A stretch of DNA of 64,000 nucleotides from Flavobacterium cupriresistens (GCF_020911925.1 NZ_CP087134.1:3038001-3102000), one strand, 5' to 3'. Shown: positions 51,753 to 61,103, counted from the stretch's first letter. Notes: generated by a model from the sequence alone, not told the origin. Made by a program: numbers and translations.

Positions 51753-53953
51753 AGCTCTTTCGTAATTTTTAGTATTTTTTCTGCCAGATTGCTCATCCAG
51801 ATCAATTGCTCGATCACCATCTGAGCCTCCTGCATTTTAGCCTGACGGGTTTCTTTATCAAGTTCATCGTCTGCCGCCAGACGCGTAAAGTTAATGCGTT
51901 TTAATTCTTCAAATTGCAGGGTTACATCTTCCTTATCAAAAAAAGTATCGGTTATAATCGTTTCGTTTTTTAAAACCGAAATAGAATGATCAAGATTCAA
52001 TAATATCGTTTTAATAATATAGTTGAACGATTCCGAAGCAGATGTAGTTTGATGCGATTGGATATAAGTAGACAAAGAAGCCAAAGCCGATAGCAAAGAA
52101 TGATTCAAAACCACCAGTTTATTGACCAATGGCAGCGTTTTTTGCTTTGATTTAGGTTCTTGCATCATACGTTGAAACGAGGTCGTTAAATTGCCAATTT
52201 CAACAAAAGCATGTTTTCTGGCTAATCTGTAGGATGTTGGTGTTTCTCCTTTTTTATTGTAAAAATCAGCAATTTCTTTAAGGTAATTTCGATTGGCGCG
52301 AATCGAATTTTCAATGTGTATTGGAGTGTTGATAAACTCCCAGGCCGGCCATAAAAATTGATTGGCAATAAAAGCTAAAATAGCTCCTGCAAGCGAATCT
52401 AATATTCTAAACTGGATTACTTCTACAACATTTGGCGTTAGAATTCCGTAAATAAAAACCACATACATGGTTACGAAAGTGGCACTTATTTTATAGTTAA
52501 TCTGTGTAAATGAGATACCCAGTAACATACAAACAATAGAAAATATACTCAACGCCACATGGTTCTGAATAAGGGATACAATCCCAAATGCCAGAAGTCC
52601 GCCTAGTACAGTTCCGAAAATTCGATTATACGAACGCTCTTTTGTTAATCCATAACCCGGACGCATGATGACAACGATGGTTAGTAGAATCCAATAGACA
52701 TTCTGAAAAGGAAGAAAGTTCCCAACAACAAGACCAATCAGAATCGTAATGGTCAGTCGGAGCGAATGTCTGAAAATAGAAGAAGAAAAACTCATATTTT
52801 CAATAAGTGTACGAAGCGGATAATACTGTGGTGTCAGAAATTTTTCCAGTTCCTTGTCTTTGTCTTTCAATTTGTAAGATTGCATGGCAAGCGAAAAAGC
52901 CCTTTGTATAATCTTGATTTTTCCAACCTGATTTTTAGCATATTTCAGCATATTGGTCAGCATGAGAACTCCTTCGTTTGCTTCGTCTCTTCCTAAGCTT
53001 TTTTCATAGTCAAAAATGGCAAATTCGAGCGCGTCCAATTCATTTTTCAGATCATTTTTGTCCACATAAGCGGCAATATGATGTACATTTTTGGATAGTT
53101 TTTTTAAAGTGGAAGCCAGTTTGTACGCCACATTTTGATACGTTCTTAAAACGTCGGGATGTTTGTCAAACTTTTCATGAAGTTTGTCGTAATCAAATGA
53201 GGTATATAATGCTAATTCCTGAATTTCAACAAGCGTTATGAAAACAAGTAACATTTTACGATTCTGACTGGTGGCAGCGGAAGTGCTTTGATTTCCAATT
53301 AACACTTTCCTTAAATCTTCGTTGATTTGGTTTAGTTCTACCTGAACAGCCAATTGCTTTTGAGTTATTTTCTCGCGATTCGCTTCAGGGCTCCATAAAT
53401 CTCCTCTTAGTTTTAAATATTTTGCCGTTAGTTTTATGCCTTCAGCAATTTGTAATTCAACATATTTATAAGGTTGTACAAAATGAAAAATAAGCGAGAC
53501 AATGAGGTATAAAATACCACCAATAAAAATAAAACCGGAATATTCAACCGCATCCCAGCCTTCATGTAAATGGCCAAAAGACAAAGAAATTGAAAGTAAT
53601 GCAGAAAAGGATACCAAGGTAGCGCGCTGCCCATAAACAGAAATCATACAGCATAAAAACAGTAACAATCCTAAAAACGGATAAAATAATATTGGGAACG
53701 GATAAGCAAGATTCACCAGAAGATTTACACCCGAAACGATTAAGGAGGCTACAATAAGACCTTTTATTTTATGCGTTAACGTACTCGGAATATCACTCGG
53801 ATAGGTATAAAACGCACCTAAGGCAATCGTAAAACCAATTTCAAAATGTCCCAGAAAGTTCAGGATCAGAACAGGAACAACAGAAGCAATAGTTACTTTA
53901 GAAGCATTTAGAAAAGAGGTACTATTGGTAAATTTGGAGATACGATTAAACAT
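51731..53953 (-). CDS. FUSC-family inner-membrane protein (YccS/YhfK-like)
   Basis: The 740-residue protein has two hydrophobic blocks of about five TM helices each (residues 20-150 and 395-530), each followed by a large soluble helical domain, the layout of YccS/YhfK-type FUSC proteins (fusaric-acid and aromatic-acid export relatives). The second block contains RPGYGLTKERSYNRIFGTVLGG, the usual FUSC-like signature (given in part). Export substrate unknown. A CAAAGGTA (TACCTTTG on the minus strand) at 53971-53978 is a likely -7 box. Confidence 0.85.
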   Translation of the reverse strand: MFNRISKFTNSTSFLNASKVTIASVVPVLILNFLGHFEIGFTIALGAFYTYPSDIPSTLTHKIKGLIVASLIVSGVNLLVNLAYPFPILFYPFLGLLLFLCCMISVYGQRATLVSFSALLSISLSFGHLHEGWDAVEYSGFIFIGGILYLIVSLIFHFVQPYKYVELQIAEGIKLTAKYLKLRGDLWSPEANREKITQKQLAVQVELNQINEDLRKVLIGNQSTSAATSQNRKMLLVFITLVEIQELALYTSFDYDKLHEKFDKHPDVLRTYQNVAYKLASTLKKLSKNVHHIAAYVDKNDLKNELDALEFAIFDYEKSLGRDEANEGVLMLTNMLKYAKNQVGKIKIIQRAFSLAMQSYKLKDKDKELEKFLTPQYYPLRTLIENMSFSSSIFRHSLRLTITILIGLVVGNFLPFQNVYWILLTIVVIMRPGYGLTKERSYNRIFGTVLGGLLAFGIVSLIQNHVALSIFSIVCMLLGISFTQINYKISATFVTMYVVFIYGILTPNVVEVIQFRILDSLAGAILAFIANQFLWPAWEFINTPIHIENSIRANRNYLKEIADFYNKKGETPTSYRLARKHAFVEIGNLTTSFQRMMQEPKSKQKTLPLVNKLVVLNHSLLSALASLSTYIQSHQTTSASESFNYIIKTILLNLDHSISVLKNETIITDTFFDKEDVTLQFEELKRINFTRLAADDELDKETRQAKMQEAQMVIEQLIWMSNLAEKILKITKELKATNPD

Positions 53954-54152
53954 ATAGTATGGTTTACCAGCAAAGGTAAGAATTGTACGAATTCTTTTGG
54001 CACAATTATAGCTGAGTTTTTAATAAGCATGCAAAAATGAGATTAATATGTTGTTTAGAATTATTCATTGACTATTTTTTACTATTTTTGCCAGCTGAAT
54101 TAGGAGAATAAAATTCAGTGTTTTCCAGTAGATAATACAAAAAATAATACAA

Positions 54153-54743
54153 ATGATTTTACCAATTGTAGGATACGGTGATCCAGTTTTAAGAAAAGTG
54201 TGTGAGGTAATTACACCGGAGTATCCAAACTTAAAAGAGATATTAGCAAACATGTATGAAACCATGTACAACGCTTATGGTGTTGGACTTGCTGCGCCAC
54301 AGGTTGGAATAGCAATTCGTTTGTTTGTAATTGATACAACTCCTTTTAGTGACGATGAAGATTACTCAACAGAAGAACAAAATAAATTAAAAGGTTTCAA
54401 AAAAACATTTATCAACGCCAGAATCGTGAAAGAAGAAGGCGAGGAGTGGAGTTTTAACGAAGGTTGTTTAAGTATTCCTGATGTTCGTGAAGACGTTTAC
54501 AGAAAACCAACCGTTACAATCGAGTATTGTGAAGAAGATTTTGTTGTAAAAACAGAGGTTTTTGACGGTTTGATTGCCAGAGTTATTCAGCACGAATACG
54601 ATCATATTGAAGGAGTGTTGTTTACAGACAAAATATCTTCTTTAAAAAAGCGTTTGATTCAAAAGAAATTAAAAAATATTACAGAAGGCAAGACTTTTCA
54701 GGATTATAAAATGAAATTTGTTGCTGCCAAAAAAGGCAGATAA
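54153..54743 (+). CDS. def: Peptide deformylase
   Basis: Def removes the formyl group from nascent proteins. All three motifs are present in the 196-residue protein: GVGLAAPQVG (about 42-51), EGCLSIP (metal-ligand Cys) and QHEYDHIEG (HExxH). Length and a basic C-terminal helix are normal. TATTTTTG (54083-54090) is a possible -7 box. It is followed by the DUF5606 gene 65 bp downstream. Confidence 0.96.
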   Translation: MILPIVGYGDPVLRKVCEVITPEYPNLKEILANMYETMYNAYGVGLAAPQVGIAIRLFVIDTTPFSDDEDYSTEEQNKLKGFKKTFINARIVKEEGEEWSFNEGCLSIPDVREDVYRKPTVTIEYCEEDFVVKTEVFDGLIARVIQHEYDHIEGVLFTDKISSLKKRLIQKKLKNITEGKTFQDYKMKFVAAKKGR

Positions 54744-54808
54744 TTATTTTTGATAAAAAAAGAGACAATAAAAAATAAACGAAATTCTTAATACAAATTA
54801 TAATAAAC

Positions 54809-55291
54809 ATGAATTTAGAAAAAATATTAGCTGTTTCCGGGAAACCAGGTTTATATGCTTTAAAAGTACAGACTCGTACAGGATTTGTAGCTGAATCATT
54901 AACTGATGGAAAAAAAATCACTGTAAGCTTAAAAAGTAATGTAAGTTTATTGTCTGAAATTTCGATTTATACACAAGATGGTGAAAAGCCGTTGACTGAA
55001 GTAATGCAACGCATTGCGGTTAAAGAAAACAAAGGTCAGGCGATTTCTCATAAAGAAGATAATGCAACTTTAACAGCTTATTTTAAAGAAGTTTTACCTG
55101 ATTATGATGAAGAAAGAGTTTACCCATCAGATATTAAAAAAGTATTAAACTGGTACAACACTCTTCAAGGAAAAGGTTTAGTGACAGATTTAGCTCCGGT
55201 TCCAACTGAAACTGAAGAAGCTCCTGTTGCTGAGGAAAAACCAAAAAAAGCTGCAGCTCCTAAGAAAGCAAAAGTTAAAAAAGAAGAATAG
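54809..55291 (+). CDS. DUF5606 protein
   Basis: The 160-residue protein has the DUF5606 start MNLEKILAVSGKPGLY, a beta-rich N-terminal part, a helical middle (LTAYFKEVLPDYDEERVYPSDIKKVLNWYN, in outline), and a disordered Ala/Pro/Lys/Glu-rich tail. The family is specific to Bacteroidota and is usually found beside def and mazG, as here. Function unknown. Confidence 0.85.
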   Translation: MNLEKILAVSGKPGLYALKVQTRTGFVAESLTDGKKITVSLKSNVSLLSEISIYTQDGEKPLTEVMQRIAVKENKGQAISHKEDNATLTAYFKEVLPDYDEERVYPSDIKKVLNWYNTLQGKGLVTDLAPVPTETEEAPVAEEKPKKAAAPKKAKVKKEE

Positions 55292-55314
55292 TAAATTTTA
55301 CATTCAAATATAAT

Positions 55315-55350
55315 AATCCTGTTAAGATGTTTTCTTGACAGGATTTTTTA
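55315..55350 (+). terminator. Terminator between DUF5606 and mazG
   Basis: AATCCTGTTAAGA and TCTTGACAGGATT pair (one mismatch) with a short loop, followed by a T-run. It lies just after the DUF5606 stop and before the mazG start at 55392. Confidence 0.75.
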
Positions 55351-55391
55351 CTTTTACACCGTTCGGTTATACAATCAAAAAAACGTCAAAA

Positions 55392-56162
55392 ATGAGCAAA
55401 GAACTTCAACTTCAGGCTTTCGAAAGATTATTAGTTATTATGGATGAACTTCGTGAGCAATGTCCGTGGGATAAAAAACAGACTTTGCAAACCCTGCGAC
55501 ACCTTACTATTGAAGAAACCTACGAATTAGGAGATGCCATTTTGGACAATGATTTGAATGAAGTTAAAAAAGAACTTGGAGATCTGTTATTACATATTGT
55601 TTTTTATGCTAAAATAGGCAGTGAAACCAATGCTTTTGATATGGCTGATGTGTGCAATGAAATTTGTGATAAACTGATTCATCGCCATCCTCATATTTAC
55701 AGTGACACGGTTGTAAAAGATGAAGAAGAAGTCAAACAAAACTGGGAAAAACTAAAGCTTAAAGAAGGCAAAAAATCAGTTTTAGAAGGCGTTCCGAGAA
55801 GTTTACCCGCTTTAGTAAAAGCCAGCAGAATACAGGATAAGGTAAAAGGTGTAGGTTTTGACTGGGAAGAACCGCACCAGGTTTGGGATAAAGTACAGGA
55901 AGAATTAGAAGAATTACAAGTAGAAGTAAAAGCAGGCGATCAGGATAAAATAGAAGCCGAATTCGGAGATGTTTTATTCTCTATGATCAATTATGCCCGA
56001 TTTTTAAATGTAAATCCCGAAGATGCTTTAGAACGCACCAATAAAAAATTCATTAAGCGTTTTCAATATTTAGAAAGCAAAGCAAGTGATATGGGCAAAC
56101 CTTTAATGGATATGACTTTAGCTGAAATGGATGTGTTTTGGAATGAAGCAAAAAAACAGTAA
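55392..56162 (+). CDS. mazG: Nucleoside triphosphate pyrophosphohydrolase
   Basis: I chose the ATG at 55392 (256 aa, MSKELQLQAFERL); upstream codons overlap the terminator. MazG hydrolyses NTPs to NMP and pyrophosphate. Two MazG domains are visible: CPWDKKQT with EETYELGDAI and ELGDLLLHIVFYAKI, then a repeat with ELEELQVEV and EFGDVLFSMINYARF (E-x3-E and E-x2-D metal sites). This is the full two-domain form. Confidence 0.93.
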   Translation: MSKELQLQAFERLLVIMDELREQCPWDKKQTLQTLRHLTIEETYELGDAILDNDLNEVKKELGDLLLHIVFYAKIGSETNAFDMADVCNEICDKLIHRHPHIYSDTVVKDEEEVKQNWEKLKLKEGKKSVLEGVPRSLPALVKASRIQDKVKGVGFDWEEPHQVWDKVQEELEELQVEVKAGDQDKIEAEFGDVLFSMINYARFLNVNPEDALERTNKKFIKRFQYLESKASDMGKPLMDMTLAEMDVFWNEAKKQ

Positions 56163-56218
56163 TTAATTCAGGTTGCAGGCTCTCTTATCTCAAAAATGAA
56201 ACCAGTGATACCTCATTT

Positions 56219-56290
56219 TTTGAATTGCCTCCTGCTTTAGCTGGAGGAATACGTTAAGATTAAAGGGCTTTAGCCAAAATATACTACACC
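56219..56290. repeat. Truncated family A-type palindrome
   Basis: TTGAATTGCCTCCTGCTTTA starts the left outer arm of the family A element, and GGGCTTTAGCCAAAA follows as its inner stem. The right half is missing. The ~364-bp region 56163-56526 also holds GCAGATTT-type sequence (AATCTGCAGAATCTGCGTG near 56420) and no gene. Confidence 0.7.
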
Positions 56291-56526
56291 TCTTTCGGTG
56301 AAATTCAACTGTTTGCTGATCAGTTATTTATTTCTTGCTAAAGGACAATATCATTAAGTTAAGGTTGTTATAAAGCCCAAGTAGATTTTAGCGGAATGAA
56401 ATAAAAAAATCCGCAAAATCTGCAGAATCTGCGTGAAAAAAATAATAATTTAATGAAATTAAGCTAAAGAAGAAGGCTGTTTAAATAGCAACAGATTGAA
56501 AAATAATAATTAGCAATTTGAGTCAA

Positions 56527-57207
56527 TTATTCCGCCAATCGTTTTAGGGAATTGATGTCTTTGAGTACAATTTTTTTTCCAACCAATTCGATTAGTCCGA
56601 GTTTATTGAAATCGGATAATAAACGAATACAGCTTTCAGTGGCAGTACCAATCATTCCGGCTAATTCTTCACGAGTAAGCTGAACTTTTAAGGTTTTGTC
56701 TGTGTTTTCACCAAAAGTAGCCAGTAAGTATAATAAAGTTTCGGCCAGTCTTTGTTTTACGGTTTTTTGTGCCAATGCGATTTTGTCGTTTTCAGATTCT
56801 TTTAAATCTTCGCACACCGATTGCATCAGATTCATGGAGAACTGATTGTTATGGTTAAAAAAGTTGATGATTTCTGTTTTTGGAATAAAACAAACTTCCA
56901 TATCAGCGACAGCTTTTGCACTTAGATTTGCGGGTTCGTTACTGATCATCGAGCGTTGCCCTAAAAGTTCACCTGATTTAACAAGCTTTACAATCTGATC
57001 TTTTCCGTTAGCACTTAACTTAGAAAGTTTTCCAATACCGTCTTTTACGCAAAAAACACCATTGGTAATTTCACCTTCTTCAAAAATCGCATCCCCTTTT
57101 TTTATGCTTAATGTTGTTTTGCTATTTGCTAATCTAATAACCTCATCTTTATTCAGTGCTTTTAGAGAAGTAAGCTGTCTTACGATGCATTGATCACATT
57201 TGTTCAT
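56527..57207 (-). CDS. Crp/Fnr-family transcriptional regulator
   Basis: I chose the ATG at 57207 (226 aa, MNKCDQCIVRQL); a longer frame would run through the promoter. Residues 25-140 are a cyclic-nucleotide-binding-type beta-roll (KGDAIFEEGEITNGVFCVKDG), and the C-terminus is the Crp HTH (LTREELAGMIGTATESCIRLLSDF). The N-terminal C4-x2-C7 and further Cys residues (in GVFCV, MEVCF) could hold an Fe-S cluster, as in Fnr, but the pattern is not the classical one. It is divergent from the cbb3 genes and is the natural candidate to bind the TGAT-N4-ATCA boxes before ccoI and ccoS. Confidence 0.9.
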   Translation of the reverse strand: MNKCDQCIVRQLTSLKALNKDEVIRLANSKTTLSIKKGDAIFEEGEITNGVFCVKDGIGKLSKLSANGKDQIVKLVKSGELLGQRSMISNEPANLSAKAVADMEVCFIPKTEIINFFNHNNQFSMNLMQSVCEDLKESENDKIALAQKTVKQRLAETLLYLLATFGENTDKTLKVQLTREELAGMIGTATESCIRLLSDFNKLGLIELVGKKIVLKDINSLKRLAE

Positions 57208-57224
57208 AGCAAAAAAATTTACTG

Positions 57225-57257
57225 CAAAATTACGATTATTCGTATTCAAAACCCCAA
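57225..57257 (-). promoter_or_regulatory. Candidate promoter of the crp/fnr gene
   Basis: The minus strand reads TTG (57255-57257), 22 bp, TAATTTTG (57225-57232). It lies 18 bp before the ATG at 57207 and so supports that start. The duplicated block starts almost exactly at the TTG. Confidence 0.5.
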
Positions 57258-57720
57258 TTATGCTGGAAAAATAACAACAAAAAATTATTGATGGCCAGTA
57301 TTTTTTTATTTCTGTAAAGTTAGAATTGTAATTGCGTGCAGTACATTTAAGTAACATTGTATTTTTTGAATAGCCGTTGGTTTCAACCAACGGATTTAAA
57401 AGGTGCTGATGTAAGGCTTTAGCCCAATATTATTAAGCTAAGGATTCTCAAAAAAGTCTCACGCAGATTTAGCGGATTTAGCGGATAAAAAAAAATCCCC
57501 GAAATCCGCAAAATCTCCGTGAAAAAACATTTTAATTTGAATGACATTAGGCTTTAGCAAAAAAATTAAAGAATAAAATTTTGGCTAAAGCCTCCGAACT
57601 AGGACCTACAGTACCGTTGGTTGAAACCAACGGCAATTCAAATCCGGATTGATTATTTACAGTGGGAAGTGCCAATTTTAGAAGTTACAGATAGTATTTG
57701 CAATAAAAAACTCTCCTGAT
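57254..57720. repeat. P-R-T repeat module 1 (family B palindromic element)
   Basis: Module 1 has three parts. P (57254-57373) is also found at 57773-57892, 519 bp away. R1 (57374-57636) runs from CCGTTGGTTTCAACCAACGG to CCGTTGGTTGAAACCAACGG and contains a GGCTTTAGCC...GGCTAAAGCC stem and a GCAGATTTAGCGGATTT...AAATCTCCGTG stem. T (57637-57716) has TTTTAGAAGTTACAGA and CAATAAAAAACTCTCCTGAT, which recur near 58421-58464. No gene is seen. Confidence 0.85.
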
Positions 57721-57772
57721 TTACTTTTTGTGTTTTATCCAAAATCGTATGTAAGAGTTTTAATATCATGCT

Positions 57773-58473
57773 CCAATTATACTGGAAAAATAACAGCAAA
57801 AAATTATTGATAGCTAGTATTTTTTTATTTCTGTAAAGTTAGAATTGTAATTGCGTGCAGTACATTTAAGTAACATTGTATTTTTTGAATAGCCGTTGGT
57901 TTCAACCAACGGATTTAAAAGGTGCTGATGTAAGGCTTTAGCCCAATATTATTAAGCCAAGGATTCTCAAAAAAGTCTCACGCAGATTTAGCGGATTTAG
58001 CAGATAAAAAAAATCCCCGAAATCTGCAAAATCTGCGTGAAAAAACATTTTAATTTGAATGGTATTAGGCTTTAGCAAAAAAATTAAAGAGTAAAATTTT
58101 GGCTAAAGCCTCCGAATTCAGACCTACAGTACCGTTGGTTTCAACCAACTGATTTAAAAGGTGCTGATGTAAGGCTTTAGCCCAATATTATTAAGCTAAG
58201 GATTCTCAAAAAAGTCTCACGCAGATTTAGCGGATTTAGCAGATAAAAAAAATCCCCGAAATCTGCAAAATCTGCGTGAAAAAACATTTTAATTTTAATG
58301 AAATTATGTTTTAGTAAAAAACTTAAAGTATAAAATTTTGGCTAAAGCCTCCGAACTCAGACCTACAGAACCATTGGTTGAAACCAACGGCAATTCAACT
58401 CTTTGCAATGAAAAGTACCAATTTTAGAAGTTACAGATTGTATTTGCAATAAAAAATTCTCCTGATCCGCTAT
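57773..58473. repeat. P-R-R-T repeat module 2 (family B palindromic element, R duplicated)
   Basis: Module 2 repeats P (57773-57892), then has two tandem R units (57893-58131 and 58132-58370) with a 239-bp period and a shared arm at the joint, then the closing arm (58371-58390) and T. R3 is more diverged (ACTGATTT, CCATTGG). The whole 57208-58601 region between crp/fnr and ccoI is therefore mostly repeat; no open frame is credible. Confidence 0.85.
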
Positions 58474-58535
58474 ATATGCTTTTTTAGCTGGTTTTCTAAA
58501 TGCACTGCGGGTTTGTAATTATCCGGTAGCTGCGA

Positions 58536-58549
58536 ATGATAAATATCAT
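58536..58549 (+). promoter_or_regulatory. Fnr-like box upstream of ccoI
   Basis: ATGATAAATATCAT contains TGAT-N4-ATCA, the core of the known Fnr consensus TTGAT-N4-ATCAA. The centre is about 60 bp before the ccoI ATG. A near -7 box (TAAACTTTG, 58572-58580, one base too long) would put the box at about -42 from the RNA start. The identical 14-mer recurs before ccoS. Confidence 0.65.
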
Positions 58550-58601
58550 AGTTAAAGTCTTTTGTGATTTATAAACTTTGCAGAAGTTAAAATAACATAT
58601 T

Positions 58602-60989
58602 ATGAGCGAGCAAGGGTGTTTTCATTGCGGATTAACCATTTCTAAAGACGAAGAGATCAATTTTGATGAAAAAAAGTTTTGTTGCAAAGGCTGTAAAACA
58701 GTTTACGAGATTTTCAGCGTTCATAATCTAACCTCTTATTATGATTTTGAAAAAGCACCGGGAGCTACACCGCAAGATATTCAGGGCAAATATGATTTCC
58801 TGGAAAATGAAGCCATACTATCTAAACTACTAGAATTTCAGGAAGGAAATACTGCTATTGTATCCTTAAGTATTCCGCATATCCATTGTAGTTCGTGTAT
58901 TTGGATTCTGGAAAACCTCAATAGGATGCAACCCGGAATCAGTAACTCGCAAGTTAATTTTCCGGACAAGAAAGTTCGAATTACTTTCAATTCGGAACTC
59001 GTTTCTCTTAAAACTATTGTTTACCTGTTAAGCTCGATAGGATATGAACCTTATATAAGTTTAGAAAATTATGAAACCGGAAAAAATAATGTAGATCGTA
59101 GTCTGACTTATAAATTAGGGGTTGCCTTCTTTTGTTTTGGAAACATTATGTTACTGTCATTTCCGGAATATTTCGAAATAAAGGAATTTTGGTTAGACAA
59201 TTACAAACCATTTTTCAGGGTTTTGATTTTGATTTTATCATTGCCCAGTTTTTTATATTCAGCAAGTGGTTATTATGTTTCGGCTTATAAAAGTATAAAG
59301 GCCGGAATGTTAAATATTGATATTCCAATAGCCCTGGGTATTATTGTAATGTTCATTCGAAGCACTTTTGATATTGTAATGGATTATGGTTCAGGTTTTT
59401 TTGATAGTTTAACGGGACTGGTTTTCTTTATGCTCCTAGGGAAAATGTTTCAGATTAAAACCTATAGTTTTTTAAGTTTTGAAAGAGATTTTAAATCCTA
59501 TTTTCCGATCGCCGTCACCCGAATTGATGCTGACGGATCTGAAGAAAGTGTTCCGGTTTATGATATCGTAGAAGGCAATAGATTAATAATCAGAAATCAG
59601 GAATTGATCCCCGTTGATGGTATTTTGATTAGTGAAAAAGCAGAGATCGATTATAGTTTTGTTACCGGTGAAGCTATTCCGATTACCAAAAAATCAGGGG
59701 ATAGAGTTTTTGCCGGAGGAAAACAAATTGGGAAAGTGATCGAAATGGAAGTTTTACATTCGGTTTCGCAAAGTTACCTGACACAGTTATGGAGCAATGA
59801 GATTTTTCAGAAAAAGGTACTGCAGCAGCATAAAACCATTACGGATACGATTAGTCGTTATTTTACGCCTCTGTTGTTATTAATTGCTATTGCAGGTTTT
59901 GGATATTGGATTGCTATTGATGCAAACATTGCTTTTAATGTCTTTACGGCGGTGCTTATCGTAGCATGCCCTTGCGCACTGGCACTGACAGCACCTTTTA
60001 CTTTTGGGAACATCCTCAGGATTTTAGGAAAACAAAAATTCTATCTTAAAAATGCGCTCGTAATTGAGCAGCTGGCAAAAGTAGATACCATAGTTTTTGA
60101 TAAAACAGGGACGATCACCACCAGTAAAAAGGCAAATATCAAGTATGACGGGAAACTAATTTCAGAAGAAAATAATGTACTTATAAAAAATGTACTACGT
60201 GCATCAAATCACCCGTTATGCCGAATGTTATATGACTTTTTACCTGAAAATAAAAAGACTAAAATCGATGATTTCTGCGAAATAACCGGAAAAGGAATTC
60301 AGGCCTCAGTTGCTAATAAAACAGTAAGGATAGGTTCAGCAGTATTTCTTGACGTTCCTGTTTCCGAAGAGACGCAGGCTGGGAAAACTTCGCTTCATAT
60401 CGAAATTGACGGTATTTATTATGGCAGATTTACATTTCAAAATCAATATCGGGAGGGTTTAGAAAAATTGTTTTTAGCATTAAGCAAAAAGTATCAGATA
60501 AAAGTACTTTCGGGTGACAATGATGGTGAAAGAGCCAATTTAGAAGCAATCCTGCCGGAAAATACAGAATTGGTTTTTAATCAAAAACCCGAGCAGAAAT
60601 TAGAATTCATTAAACAACTCCAGGAAAAAGGACAAAACGTGATGATGGTCGGAGATGGTTTGAATGATGCAGGTGCTTTGGTGCAAAGTAATATCGGAGT
60701 TTCAATCTCAGAGAATGTGAATGTTTTTTCACCCGCCTGCGATGCCATTTTAGATGCGTCGGAGTTTGCCCGCTTAGGTTATTTTTTAAAACTTTCGAAA
60801 AAATCAATTCTTATTATAAAGATGAGTTTTGCTTTATCCTTACTCTATAATATTGTTGGCTTATCTTTTGCTGTTACAGGCAATCTCCTTCCTTTAGTGG
60901 CCGCTATAATTATGCCTTTAAGTACGATTACTATAGTTGGATTTGTAACTTTTGCTACTAACTATTTTAGTGCTAAGAATCTACGGTAA
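58602..60989 (+). CDS. ccoI: Copper-type P1B ATPase for cbb3 oxidase assembly
   Basis: CcoI/FixI pumps copper needed for the CcoN CuB centre. The 795-residue protein has an N-terminal Cys-rich metal-binding region (CFHCG and FCCKGC, residues 6-31), an HMA-like CxxC (C96-x2-C99), eight TM segments, VTGEAIPITKKSG (354-366), the metal-path CPC (456-458), the phosphorylated D500 in DKTGTIT, and GDGLNDAGAL. The N-terminal Cys domain plus location before ccoS and ccoNO favour CcoI over general copper exporters. An Fnr-like box precedes it. Confidence 0.92.
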   Translation: MSEQGCFHCGLTISKDEEINFDEKKFCCKGCKTVYEIFSVHNLTSYYDFEKAPGATPQDIQGKYDFLENEAILSKLLEFQEGNTAIVSLSIPHIHCSSCIWILENLNRMQPGISNSQVNFPDKKVRITFNSELVSLKTIVYLLSSIGYEPYISLENYETGKNNVDRSLTYKLGVAFFCFGNIMLLSFPEYFEIKEFWLDNYKPFFRVLILILSLPSFLYSASGYYVSAYKSIKAGMLNIDIPIALGIIVMFIRSTFDIVMDYGSGFFDSLTGLVFFMLLGKMFQIKTYSFLSFERDFKSYFPIAVTRIDADGSEESVPVYDIVEGNRLIIRNQELIPVDGILISEKAEIDYSFVTGEAIPITKKSGDRVFAGGKQIGKVIEMEVLHSVSQSYLTQLWSNEIFQKKVLQQHKTITDTISRYFTPLLLLIAIAGFGYWIAIDANIAFNVFTAVLIVACPCALALTAPFTFGNILRILGKQKFYLKNALVIEQLAKVDTIVFDKTGTITTSKKANIKYDGKLISEENNVLIKNVLRASNHPLCRMLYDFLPENKKTKIDDFCEITGKGIQASVANKTVRIGSAVFLDVPVSEETQAGKTSLHIEIDGIYYGRFTFQNQYREGLEKLFLALSKKYQIKVLSGDNDGERANLEAILPENTELVFNQKPEQKLEFIKQLQEKGQNVMMVGDGLNDAGALVQSNIGVSISENVNVFSPACDAILDASEFARLGYFLKLSKKSILIIKMSFALSLLYNIVGLSFAVTGNLLPLVAAIIMPLSTITIVGFVTFATNYFSAKNLR

Positions 60990-61040
60990 ACTAAAAATAT
61001 ACGGAAGGTGTTTTTATAAAGCCAACATTCCTCCCTTACC

Positions 61041-61084
61041 ATGATAAATATCATTTTTTATACGCTCGTTACACAATAATTTTG
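61041..61084 (+). promoter_or_regulatory. Fnr-like box and -7 box upstream of ccoS
   Basis: ATGATAAATATCAT (61041-61054) is identical to the box before ccoI. TAATTTTG (61077-61084) is a good -7 box; a start near 61089 puts the Fnr-like box centre at about -41.5, the classic class II activator position. The ccoS ATG is at 61104. Confidence 0.7.
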
Positions 61085-61103
61085 GTAACATAAAATTTAG
61101 AGT

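Noticed and set aside
57208..57390. 61-residue N-terminal extension of the Crp/Fnr protein
   Set aside because: It runs through the likely promoter and the P repeat; the protein begins normally at 57207.
57620..57650. AATTCAAATCCGGATT resembled a tRNA T-arm
   Set aside because: No acceptor stem, D-arm or anticodon arm can be built around it; it is the end of an R unit.
57771..57892. Idea that the duplicated P block is a second crp/fnr promoter
   Set aside because: The duplication begins at the -33 region and does not include the -7 box, so only upstream sequence is copied.
57374..58390. Regular repeats of CGTTGGTTTCAACC-type sequence looked like a CRISPR array
   Set aside because: The repeating unit is about 239 bp with no unique short spacers, and no cas gene is in the window; it is a palindromic element in tandem.
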